64,000 nt of DNA from Paramarasmius palmivorus (lineage: Eukaryota; Basidiomycota; Agaricomycetes; Agaricales; Marasmiaceae), in the NCBI GenBank assembly GCA_037176845.1, contig JAYKXP010000165.1, positions 30,636-94,635 on the forward strand, in the 5' to 3' direction. Shown piece after piece: positions 24,914 to 34,339 of the stretch (its first letter is position 1; every line of letters begins with the position of its first letter). Below the pieces are notes generated by a model. The model saw only the letters and a list, made by a program, of their open reading frames with translations, was not told where the DNA came from and searched no databases. The position numbers and the translations under genes are program-made.

Positions 24914-26776
24914 ATGCTCGCTCTCAACCCCAAGTTTGTTCCGAAACCGCCACCTACGGCAGTAAGCGACGCGCTTGATGCGTTTGATGATTTCGCAAGG
25001 CGCCTAAGGCTCAGAGGCTTCGCAACCTCCAACAAACCAGCCCAAAGCACACTCTGCTCATACTTCGGTAAAGCAGAGATGGAAAAAGGTCAACTAACTT
25101 ATGTGCCTGAATTCCACATTGCAAATCCTAACGCAGAGGGACCACCCCTCATAAATCTAATTGAAAACGCTCTTGGCAAAGTACGTGACCAGTTAGAGCT
25201 TGAGGTCCTCAGCAGACAGTCAATACGCATCTGCCCGAACATTAACCAGCGAGAACTTGAACAACTGCTCAAGCTACTCTGCCGGAACAACTTGTTGGCA
25301 CTGCCGGCTGATAAAAACCTTGGACTCTGCCTCGTTACCACAGAATGGTACCACCAAGCAGGTCTCAAGTTACTGCGAAATGCCTCGTACATTGAGGATG
25401 AACCCGACTTCTACAGCATACGTGATACACTGAAAGCTATCATTGAGAAATCAAAGAAGCTTCTCACCTCACAACAGCTAAAATGGCTACTCCTACCATG
25501 TGAAGAAGGACGGTTCAAGGTACCCACCCTCAAAGTCATCCCGAAGATACATAAGCTGCCTATATCCGGCCGCCCGATCGTCCCTACATTTGATACTATG
25601 TTGGCGAACGCTTCGGCCTGGGTTGACTACCAAATCAAACCACACCTTGCAAAATTCCCTTGGATCCTCCCAGACTCTAAGACGTTCTGCCGTCAAATAC
25701 TGGAGCTGGAGCTACCAATGGGAGAAGAGATATGGCTCGTCTCTGGAGATGTCGTAGCGATGTACCCTAACATCCCGGTGGAGGATGGCATCAGGGAAAT
25801 CGCGAAGATTCTCCGAGTCAGTGATATGAGCTTCAACTCACTTCATCATGCCTCACAGTTGAATGTACGCTCTATCAAAGAGCTAACAGTACTACTCCTC
25901 AGGATGGTACTGAAGTACAACTACGTCTCTTTTGCAGATAAAACCTACCGGCAAGTGATAGGGACCGCTATGGGTACCGCATGTGCACCTACCTATGCGA
26001 ACCTATTCCTCGCTAATGCCGAAAAGGTAGCGCTAACGGAAATGAAAGACATCATCCTATACTACAGCCGCTTCATTGATGACACATTCGCCATCATACG
26101 AGGCACGCTAGAGGACGTCTTGAGATTCCAAAAGCGCTTCGGGAATCTACACCCAAACATGAGGATGGAGTGGGCCCAGTCCCGCCATCGTTTACCCTTT
26201 CTAGACATTTCGGTAGCCCTGGAAGTTGCACCAGGGACCCCAGCATGGGCTGGACAACTTGAACTTGTGACACGTGTCTATCAGAAAGCTCTAAACGCAT
26301 ACCTCTACATCCCCTGGAACTCCTGTCATTCTGCTAACTCCAAACGTGCTTGGGTTAAAGGAGAGCTCATTCGATATATCAGAATATGCTCACGAGAGGA
26401 AGATTTCTCCTGCATACAGAAAGAATTCGCTATCCGATTACATGCCAGAGGATACCCGGGGAGATGGCTACATAGTGTCTTTGATGAAGTATCATACTCG
26501 GAGGAGCGCCCAACCGCACTTACCTCTTCCAAGGATAACCCCGAGGAAGACCCGATACATGTTCTCAAACTCACCCATAATCCAATATGGGACGACGTAG
26601 ACCTTGGTCCCATTTGGCACGAGCTGAGAAAGGTTTGGAAGGAATCAGTTAGCAGCATATCTGATTTACGCTTCCTCGCTTCTTTCAAGAAACCGCCCGC
26701 GCTGGGTGACCAGTTAAATAAATCTAACTGGGATACTATGAAAGCTTTTCACGATGAATTGGCGTTAAACGTTTAG
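24914..26776 (+). CDS. Penelope-like reverse transcriptase (620 aa, no GIY-YIG)
   Basis: Copies element RNA into DNA. In order: A-L-P-A-D-K-N near residue 132, P-K-I-H-K near 210, G-R-P-I-V-P, motif A S-G-D-V-V-A-M-Y-P-N-I-P near 277, motif B G-T-A-M-G-T-A-C-A-P near 353, the catalytic box R-F-I-D-D at about 386-390, then L-P-F-L-D and the thumb-like V-Y-Q-K. These are the PLE-type forms (P-K-I-H-K and F-I-D-D in place of Y-A-D-D). The protein stops about 230 residues after the catalytic box without a GIY-YIG nuclease. The start chosen is the first ATG beginning M-L-A-L-N-P-K. The frame is open upstream to 24,632, and an intron-like segment (24,818-24,876, GTAAGT to TAG) precedes it, but splicing it does not extend the frame. 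No frameshift or internal stop, so possibly active or recently so. Confidence 0.9.
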   Translation: MLALNPKFVPKPPPTAVSDALDAFDDFARRLRLRGFATSNKPAQSTLCSYFGKAEMEKGQLTYVPEFHIANPNAEGPPLINLIENALGKVRDQLELEVLSRQSIRICPNINQRELEQLLKLLCRNNLLALPADKNLGLCLVTTEWYHQAGLKLLRNASYIEDEPDFYSIRDTLKAIIEKSKKLLTSQQLKWLLLPCEEGRFKVPTLKVIPKIHKLPISGRPIVPTFDTMLANASAWVDYQIKPHLAKFPWILPDSKTFCRQILELELPMGEEIWLVSGDVVAMYPNIPVEDGIREIAKILRVSDMSFNSLHHASQLNVRSIKELTVLLLRMVLKYNYVSFADKTYRQVIGTAMGTACAPTYANLFLANAEKVALTEMKDIILYYSRFIDDTFAIIRGTLEDVLRFQKRFGNLHPNMRMEWAQSRHRLPFLDISVALEVAPGTPAWAGQLELVTRVYQKALNAYLYIPWNSCHSANSKRAWVKGELIRYIRICSREEDFSCIQKEFAIRLHARGYPGRWLHSVFDEVSYSEERPTALTSSKDNPEEDPIHVLKLTHNPIWDDVDLGPIWHELRKVWKESVSSISDLRFLASFKKPPALGDQLNKSNWDTMKAFHDELALNV

Positions 26777-26786
26777 TTCTATTTGG

Positions 26787-26857
26787 TCCCTATCCTCGAA
26801 CACGGCCTGCCACGCCCCTACGGGACGCGGCTTGCGGCCGTGTTCTTTGGATAAGGA
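26787..26857 (+). terminator. Long hairpin just after the RT stop codon
   Basis: Beginning 11 nt after the stop, cctatcc / ggataagg and gaacacggcc / ggccgtgttc form an outer stem. Inside, cgcccc and gggacgcg can form a second stem around a short loop. It could act in 3'-end formation, RT priming or template recognition. The role is inferred; the pairing is seen. Confidence 0.6.
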
Positions 26858-27234
26858 AAAAAGGAATTAAAATTACACGTTTCTCCCTTATTCCTAATAA
26901 CTACCGTGAATTCATACCTGTCCCCTACGCTGTGCGTTAACTCGTGAGTAGGAAAAGGAAGCGGATACTCACCTGTGATCTTCTCTTTAAACCCTTGACC
27001 GGGCCCATAAGACACGGTTTGTGACCGCGGCATGATTCTAAGGTTAAGAACTGGCATGTCAATTAACAACCCATATACTAGCAATGTGGATAAGACTTAC
27101 CAGTAGGATAAGGCTGTCGAGAGGTAAACGCGTCGAGTCCTCACCAAAGGATTCCGCGACTCGAAACAGACACCTATGTCATTGTTTGGCTCAACGCCCG
27201 ATGACAAACAATTCGCGTGAAGACGGGAAACCAC

Positions 27235-27283
27235 GCTGCCTGATGAGTCTTTGCAGACGAAACGTTGGTCCAAACGTCGCGGC
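27235..27283 (+). ncRNA. Type I hammerhead ribozyme
   Basis: Every core element is present in order. Stem I 5' strand GCTGC (27,235-27,239); CTGATGA core (27,240-27,246); stem II GTCT/AGAC with loop TTGC (27,247-27,258); GAA core (27,259-27,261); stem III ACGTT/AACGT with loop GGTCCA (27,262-27,277); cleavage base C at 27,278, giving the preferred GUC triplet; stem I 3' strand GCGGC (27,279-27,283), pairing with one U-G wobble. Stem I is the open stem, so this is type I as in PLEs. It lies 458 nt after the RT stop on the same strand. It should cut RNA after position 27,278. Confidence 0.88.
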
Positions 27284-27290
27284 CCTTCCT

Positions 27291-28225
27291 CGCTCTCTTA
27301 AACTCGCTAGAATACCCTTCAGACACCTCAGATCGCTCGCTCTCGATCAACACTCATGTGAGCTATCTATGTCTCACTGAATCTCACCCTTTGTGACTGG
27401 TCTCTTACTCTCAGCCTATTTTGTTGGTAAGCGAGCTCAGGTTGACAACTTTGTACATCCCAAGCATTAGTTCAGGAAGATCGCTCGGCATCCCATTCCA
27501 CCATCCAAGGTACGTTAACGTCCAATCTTTACTCATTCATCTGAGTGCACAGCGCGTTATCGCCAGCATCCTCAATACAGCACGCATAATCAAACGAACC
27601 GAACATGGTAGGTCTACTATTTTCAGAGTTGTGCTACCATACTAATGCACATAGAACGAATTTCGACCACCAGCTCCGTCGATGGCAATCCTTCCGAAAT
27701 AGTACTTCTAAAGCCAGAAATATCGAAACACTGTCGTCCTTTTAGCCGACCTACCTGTCATGTCCAGTCGAATGCTGAGTGCTTCTAGGACACAGGTAAT
27801 ACACCATCCCATTCAAATACTTCTTTAGTCATTACTGATGTTGTCTCTTGTACAGTTGTCCTCCGTTTCTACGACGTCCAATGCGAGTATTGGTATTCCC
27901 CACTACTATCGAACCGTGAACGCTGAAACGGTAGCAGTGCCTCGCGCGTCTGTATCACGCACAAGACGTCTTTCATCATGTTCTGAGATGCGCGCCGCTT
28001 GAACTGTTGGTCATACACATCTCGCTCACGATCAAAGGCAGCGACATACACTCATTTCGGAGATGTGGATACCGAATTGAAACAGGTGTACTTGAGGGTG
28101 TGATCGTCGTATGGGCTATGCTCGCATGATAGCCAGGTACACCCAAATACTCGATTTTTTCAGCCGGCACTCAGTGGCTCCTCAATTGCGGTTGGATGGA
28201 TATCTAATGTCTACTCAGTGCTAGA
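27291..28225. other. No recognisable gene
   Basis: Short ORFs only. The 3' end of the retroelement may lie within the first few hundred bases, but no poly(A), target duplication or partial second copy could be picked out. Confidence 0.4.
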
Positions 28226-28229
28226 TCTA

Positions 28230-28860
28230 TAGCGCTGATTGACCAAAAACCCCATGTTCCACGTTCATGAGTGGTACATGAAGGGGACTTACTGGATTCC
28301 GTGAGTGGTGTCTGTCGTCCTACTACTTGCCGTACTCACCTTTGGGCTCTAGGCATAGACAAGGACGTCGTGTGGAACGAGCAAATCTATGGCCATTTTC
28401 GCATCCCCCGGGCCTAGGTTCGGGTGTTACATATTCATGCGGCCTGAGATGGTATTCTCATAACCCGAATGTCGACTTTTTGTATCCTTGATCAATTACT
28501 GCAACAATAAAGATATGTTACGCTTCATACAAGGTACCGGTACGTTTACTCCCCGCGAGTCAGGTATTCCCCGAGGCAATGGGGTGACAAAGTCAATAAA
28601 AAGAAACTAAGCATATTTGCGTCTGAGACCGAAGTACTCGTAAATAGTTTGTATGACAACGATGATCATCCTGAAGCCATGAACACTGACAGAGCCCAGA
28701 GAGACGTTTCTGACTCTGAGAGAGTTGAGTGTGAAAGCGCTGTGGGAAACGATGCCGACAACGTCTTGATCATGAACCACGACGAGGAGCATCATCTCTC
28801 GGTCCCTTTTTCCTTCTTTCCCCTTATTCTTCATTTCGCGTGAAAGTTCAAATGACTATA
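28230..28860 (+). repeat. Direct repeat, left copy (partner 33,390-34,130)
   Basis: Shares with 33,390-34,130: 'tgttccacgttcatgagtgg', 'ggacttactggattcc' against 'ggatctactgaattcc', 'cccagagagacgt', 'cttgatcatgaaccacgac' and 'gagcatcatctctcggtccc'. The two copies flank the giant palindrome in direct orientation. Several indels show that they are old. No intact ORF. Confidence 0.7.
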
Positions 28861-29211
28861 TCCTTTTAAAAAATTTCTCTATAGTACCCAGTCGAAGATC
28901 TTCCTTGGTCAAAATACAAGCACATCGCGAAGATTAAAAGCTAATGGATACTTTACCGGAGAAAGACTCGGTGCATTGTGTTTTTCGTGGTATCGCTGCA
29001 AGGTGTCGTTTTGCTGACTATCGGAATAGCTTTCAGGTATTTTATAAATGAGGAATCACCAGCGAGCCTTCTACGCCCTTTCCTGCTGCATGTGATAGGG
29101 CCTGGGAGGTTGCAGCGAGCGGTATTTTGTCGGAAAGGTCGTCAAGAGCAAGGGTAGGCAAGAAACTTTGAGCGAGCGAGGGGATAGAGTTTGAAATCTT
29201 TTGTGTCAGCC

Positions 29212-30787
29212 GGCGGTGTAGGGACTTGGTAAAGGCCCTTGTTGACTAACCGTAGACCCTTTGTAAAGGCCACAGGTTATTCTTAAAATGGAAATTCTTC
29301 GGCCCACCAGGATTCTATTCCCTGGATTCACTTCCTAAAAGGGCAGGAACTTTGGGAGAAAGATACAGTCCGCTTTTTTTGTTCCAAAAAGGGCAGGAGA
29401 GGGATTCCCAGGCCCTGGGAAACCCTAATAGGGTGTTTGGGGCGCTTTTGGGCGCTTTTTTGAGCGCTTTTTTAACAGGAAAATTATTCCCACCATCTGG
29501 GGGGTCATATAGGATGCCTCCCTGCTCCGCTTTTGGCTTCCCAAAAAGGAAGGTAGCCTTCCCAGGCCCTGGAAAAGCATTGTGAGCGCTTTTGGGCGCT
29601 TTTTTCAGCGCTTTTTTAACAGGAAAAATATTCCCACACCTCCTGACATCATCTGACATGCCTCCTGATGCCTCCCTGCTCCGCTTTTGGCTTCCCAAAA
29701 TGGAAGGTGCCCTTACCTCACTTTTTTCCACCCACAATCAATGCATTAGGGGGCTATTGGGGCATGCTGGGGGACTATAAAAATCGCATTTTTAAGAAAA
29801 TATGTTCCAATATGTCCCAGAAGTATGCCCCTGCAATTGGAGAGCAGGGGAATGCAAAAAAAGCGGTCCAAATAGGGTAATTCAGGAAAATGGCCTATTG
29901 GATCTTGGGCTACAGGGCAGATATTGACATGGGGTAAGTTGGAGGACCTAGATACATCAAATACAAGGCTGGGCATACCAAATAGTACATAGATTAGTGG
30001 GATAATGGTGCTTAAATATCAAAAATACTGAAAATCTCCGAAATTGGGGGAATAAAATTACAGGATGGGATGTAGTGCAGCTAGGGCTTAGATATTGTGA
30101 ATCAGAGATGATATATATGTCCCCTTGCTTCGTTTACAATCCTGGAGAGCTGCCTATTTTTCTAGATTTATTACAGCTAAATTCGCTTTTTTTGGACATT
30201 GGTAATACTATACCACAGGGAATGATTGGGATGGGCTAATTCTTGTTCATAACCCACTTTAGGGTGTATAGATGATGAATATATACTTGCCCAAGCACTC
30301 CTGTATGGGCAACACCTTGTTCAATCCAATGTATTGTACAGTTATGTAATATAGGTAGTAATACATGAATAGCACCTCAGGGAAGCATCCCAGCACCAAG
30401 GGGAGTTCAGAATCGAGTTCAGGCACCCAAAATACACTTTCCTACTATGAAAGCACATTTTTTGAATACATCTGTATGTTGCTACATAAAAAATACATCA
30501 AAAATCGCATTTTTAGGGGTTTTTGTGTACTGGAGCATAGGGATTGCTCCTAAAATCACCAAAAGTGAATGAGAGACCGTTCACTATGCATAGAACAGGA
30601 ATATCAATTGCCTCCATGAACCCCATGACAGGAATCCATATGCCAGATGCATCAATTCCTGCACAATTACAGAAAACATGTACTATGGATGTAGTACTGC
30701 AAGGAGTGATCTGGGGACTTGGGGAACCTCAAAATCGAATTCAGGGTGAAAAATCAGTTAAGAATATGTCCAGGGTTGAAAAGAATC
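29212..30787 (+). repeat. Left arm of 3.27-kb palindrome
   Basis: This arm is the reverse complement of 30,904-32,479 (paired positions sum to 61,691). The outer 1.52 kb shows no difference in the stretches compared base by base, and all ORFs in it have identical mirror copies. The inner 50 bp or so carries transitions (30,736; 30,746; 30,759; 30,768; 30,781-30,783). Outer tip GGCGGTGTAGGGAC. The arm is AT-rich, has long A and T runs, and reads as non-coding: its largest ORF (140 aa) covers a tandem repeat and has no domain. A foldback transposon or palindromic repeat is likely. Confidence 0.9.
29407..29710 (+). repeat. Two-copy tandem repeat inside the palindrome arm
   Basis: Period about 154 bp; each unit starts cccaggccctgg and contains gcgcttttgggcgct, aacaggaaaa, ttcccac, atgcctccctgctccgc and ttttggcttcccaaaa. 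The mirror pair lies at 31,981-32,284. Its gcgcttttt motifs give the arm a strand-biased look (T-rich on the left arm's + strand). Confidence 0.75.
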
Positions 30788-30903
30788 CAATCACTGTAGC
30801 TTGAGATAGGTATCTGACAAGTTTTATGCTTATAGTTAACATATGTTGCACATATACTTGTGCATTTAACTTGATCTATGCATATTGAAGTCAATTGTGG
30901 ATG
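30788..30903. other. Spacer of the palindrome
   Basis: 116 bp of unique AT-rich sequence between the arms, containing gttaacatatgttgcacatatac. It would form the loop of a hairpin RNA or cruciform. No gene. Confidence 0.8.
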
Positions 30904-32479
30904 GATTTCCTTCAACCCTGGATATATTCTTGACTGATTTTTCATCCTGAATTCAATTTTGAGGTTCCCCAAGTCCCCAGATCACTCCTTGCAGTACTAC
31001 ATCCATAGTACATGTTTTCTGTAATTGTGCAGGAATTGATGCATCTGGCATATGGATTCCTGTCATGGGGTTCATGGAGGCAATTGATATTCCTGTTCTA
31101 TGCATAGTGAACGGTCTCTCATTCACTTTTGGTGATTTTAGGAGCAATCCCTATGCTCCAGTACACAAAAACCCCTAAAAATGCGATTTTTGATGTATTT
31201 TTTATGTAGCAACATACAGATGTATTCAAAAAATGTGCTTTCATAGTAGGAAAGTGTATTTTGGGTGCCTGAACTCGATTCTGAACTCCCCTTGGTGCTG
31301 GGATGCTTCCCTGAGGTGCTATTCATGTATTACTACCTATATTACATAACTGTACAATACATTGGATTGAACAAGGTGTTGCCCATACAGGAGTGCTTGG
31401 GCAAGTATATATTCATCATCTATACACCCTAAAGTGGGTTATGAACAAGAATTAGCCCATCCCAATCATTCCCTGTGGTATAGTATTACCAATGTCCAAA
31501 AAAAGCGAATTTAGCTGTAATAAATCTAGAAAAATAGGCAGCTCTCCAGGATTGTAAACGAAGCAAGGGGACATATATATCATCTCTGATTCACAATATC
31601 TAAGCCCTAGCTGCACTACATCCCATCCTGTAATTTTATTCCCCCAATTTCGGAGATTTTCAGTATTTTTGATATTTAAGCACCATTATCCCACTAATCT
31701 ATGTACTATTTGGTATGCCCAGCCTTGTATTTGATGTATCTAGGTCCTCCAACTTACCCCATGTCAATATCTGCCCTGTAGCCCAAGATCCAATAGGCCA
31801 TTTTCCTGAATTACCCTATTTGGACCGCTTTTTTTGCATTCCCCTGCTCTCCAATTGCAGGGGCATACTTCTGGGACATATTGGAACATATTTTCTTAAA
31901 AATGCGATTTTTATAGTCCCCCAGCATGCCCCAATAGCCCCCTAATGCATTGATTGTGGGTGGAAAAAAGTGAGGTAAGGGCACCTTCCATTTTGGGAAG
32001 CCAAAAGCGGAGCAGGGAGGCATCAGGAGGCATGTCAGATGATGTCAGGAGGTGTGGGAATATTTTTCCTGTTAAAAAAGCGCTGAAAAAAGCGCCCAAA
32101 AGCGCTCACAATGCTTTTCCAGGGCCTGGGAAGGCTACCTTCCTTTTTGGGAAGCCAAAAGCGGAGCAGGGAGGCATCCTATATGACCCCCCAGATGGTG
32201 GGAATAATTTTCCTGTTAAAAAAGCGCTCAAAAAAGCGCCCAAAAGCGCCCCAAACACCCTATTAGGGTTTCCCAGGGCCTGGGAATCCCTCTCCTGCCC
32301 TTTTTGGAACAAAAAAAGCGGACTGTATCTTTCTCCCAAAGTTCCTGCCCTTTTAGGAAGTGAATCCAGGGAATAGAATCCTGGTGGGCCGAAGAATTTC
32401 CATTTTAAGAATAACCTGTGGCCTTTACAAAGGGTCTACGGTTAGTCAACAAGGGCCTTTACCAAGTCCCTACACCGCC
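30904..32479 (-). repeat. Right arm of 3.27-kb palindrome
   Basis: Mirror of the left arm, ending ...GTCCCTACACCGCC. The flanks at the two tips are not similar beyond a few bases: cagc precedes the left tip and (c)agc follows the right tip. A 3-4 bp target-site duplication (AGC or CAGC) is therefore possible but not secure. Confidence 0.9.
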
Positions 32480-33385
32480 AGCTGTTTGTGTACGGTACGA
32501 CCTTGCACAGAATCTTCCTTCACGCAGGAGCTCACGATACCTCATAGCCAACTTACAGGAAACCCTAGGCAATATTGAAGACTCAGACAACACCACAAAA
32601 AAGACGGCTTCAAGAATAGTGACGACCACCTGAATTGGCGCCATCCATCGTTCAATCACTCAAGGCCATCGTAAACGCGCATTATTCTATATGGTATCTG
32701 AGCTCTCGGTTGGACGTTGGTAGGTATAGTTGTTACCCGCAAACTCCAAGTGCTAACAGAATTTTCAGAATCCAAATGCTTGTCCATGTCCTCTTCCCCG
32801 ATTCGGAGGTATGGATTATCGCATTTGAGGTATGTTGTGCTATCTGGTTTCGAACTCGCTACTCAGATGTTAATCGGCGACATATAGCTCCCCAGGGTTG
32901 GACTTCTCAGCTGGAGACATTCAGCATTCAAGCTTCAAGCATCGAGGTATGCTCAAAATCTGTTCTTCATATAGCTTGCACTCACGGTGCGATCTAGCGT
33001 ATGAGAACGAACTGGTGCTATCTTTGCTGATGGCCCGGTTGTCCAACATTTAGTTTTCGCCAGCTTGCTCGTGCCGAAGGAGTCGTTAGATCGGATAGCA
33101 TCAGCTCATGTTTGTGGGCATCGGGCTACCTACGCGTTAGTTGGTGATTAAAAAGTTTCTTGTGCTGATACGACTCACAATGCTTACCTCTACCTACTTG
33201 CTACTTGTGCAGATAATAAACTTCAAATATGATGGCCATGGCCAGTGTCGGAAACGAGGTACTCCAGTCTTTCATCCGCCCGTCAGCCAGCCTCGGTCGA
33301 CAGTGGCTTCTCGATCTCGCTTGGGTGAACATCCAGTGTACATGTCCACTTGGTGCTAGACGTGCTCATGTTGGCTTAGCTTTGG
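32480..33385. other. No recognisable gene
   Basis: Short ORFs with a few donor-like and acceptor-like sites; no conserved motif. This is unique flank to the right of the palindrome. Confidence 0.4.
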
Positions 33386-33389
33386 ATTG

Positions 33390-34130
33390 ACCCCACAACT
33401 TCGTGTTCCACGTTCATGAGTGGATACATGAAAGGGATCTACTGAATTCCATGAGCCAATGTACAATCATTCTCGCATAGGTTCAGGTGTTATTCACGTA
33501 GATGGCATTCTCATAGCCCAAATGTTTAACGTTTATCCTTGATGAATTACTGCGACATTGGCGATCTGTTATACTTGTTACGGGAAGGCTATCAGTACGT
33601 TGACTCGGGTTTAGACGAGCTTGCGAGTCTATGCAAGATTAATTGCATCAGCAGCGAGCTCAATACTATAACCCCGTACTCACCGTCCCCGCGCCTCGCG
33701 CTCTAAGCGGGATATGTCCTCTCCACCTCCCAGGTCGTAAGCTGGGCCCCGCCTCCGAGGCTGCGGGGTTGGTTTTTGGCTAACGAGGCTCAATGCGAGC
33801 GTTGATAAGCAATTGGCCACCGCGAGTCAAGGTCGAGGTGATGGGGCAGCGACGTTGACTGAGTACTGAACCTTACTGGCTGCGACGGACTGAACGTATC
33901 TGCAACTGAGATTCAAGTACTCGTAGATAGTTTGTGCGGTAATAATCATCATCCTGAAGCCGTGGACAGAACCCAGAGAGACGTGCGAAAGGAAGCGGTT
34001 GCGCATGCGCTATGAGAAACGACACCAACAACCGCTTGATCATGAACCACGACGATGAGCATCATCTCTCGGTCCCTTTCTCTTTTCCTCTGAATTCTCT
34101 CGCTCTTCACATCACACGAAAATTGAAATG
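33390..34130 (+). repeat. Direct repeat, right copy (partner 28,230-28,860)
   Basis: See the left copy for shared blocks. This copy holds an extra GC-rich stretch (about 33,660-33,790, with ccccgcctccgaggctgcgggg) that is absent from the left copy. Confidence 0.65.
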
Positions 34131-34339
34131 GATATTACTGGATGGTACGTCTCTTCTTTAATGGCCCATTGCTTCGACTAAAAATCACCCTTTCGTTTCT
34201 CTACAGCTCCCATCGGCTCCAAGTCGACGGTTACAGTAACAAAACACATTTCCTTCATATAGAGCGAAGCCTCCCAAGAGCTCTTGCAATTGGTATCATA
34301 ACGAGAGTGCGCATCTTGCCCACTCACAGCGATGAATTT

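Larger units (their letters stand above)
24600..27290 (+). mobile_element. Penelope-like retroelement (boundaries approximate)
   Basis: Consists of a reverse-transcriptase ORF (24,914-26,776), a hairpin after its stop and a hammerhead ribozyme fold near 27,235-27,283, all on the + strand. Penelope-like elements (PLEs) are known to carry hammerhead motifs in their pseudo-LTRs. Endonuclease-deficient PLEs (Athena in rotifers, Coprina in fungi) lack GIY-YIG and are known from telomeres. The lack of GIY-YIG and the fungal setting suggest the Coprina-like group. No telomeric repeat is visible near it. No upstream ribozyme copy was found, so the element may be 5'-truncated or its 5' pseudo-LTR may be diverged. 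Confidence 0.75.

Noticed and set aside
29315..29737. 140-codon ORF in the palindrome arm, with an identical mirror at 31,954-32,376
   Set aside because: It spans the tandem repeat, has no domain and reads as repeat-derived K/A/P text. Perfect mirroring follows from the palindrome, not from protein selection.
33700..33780. GC-rich stretch that looks like a possible tRNA or structured RNA
   Set aside because: It lacks tRNA A and B boxes and an acceptor stem; only simple GC-rich pairing is present.
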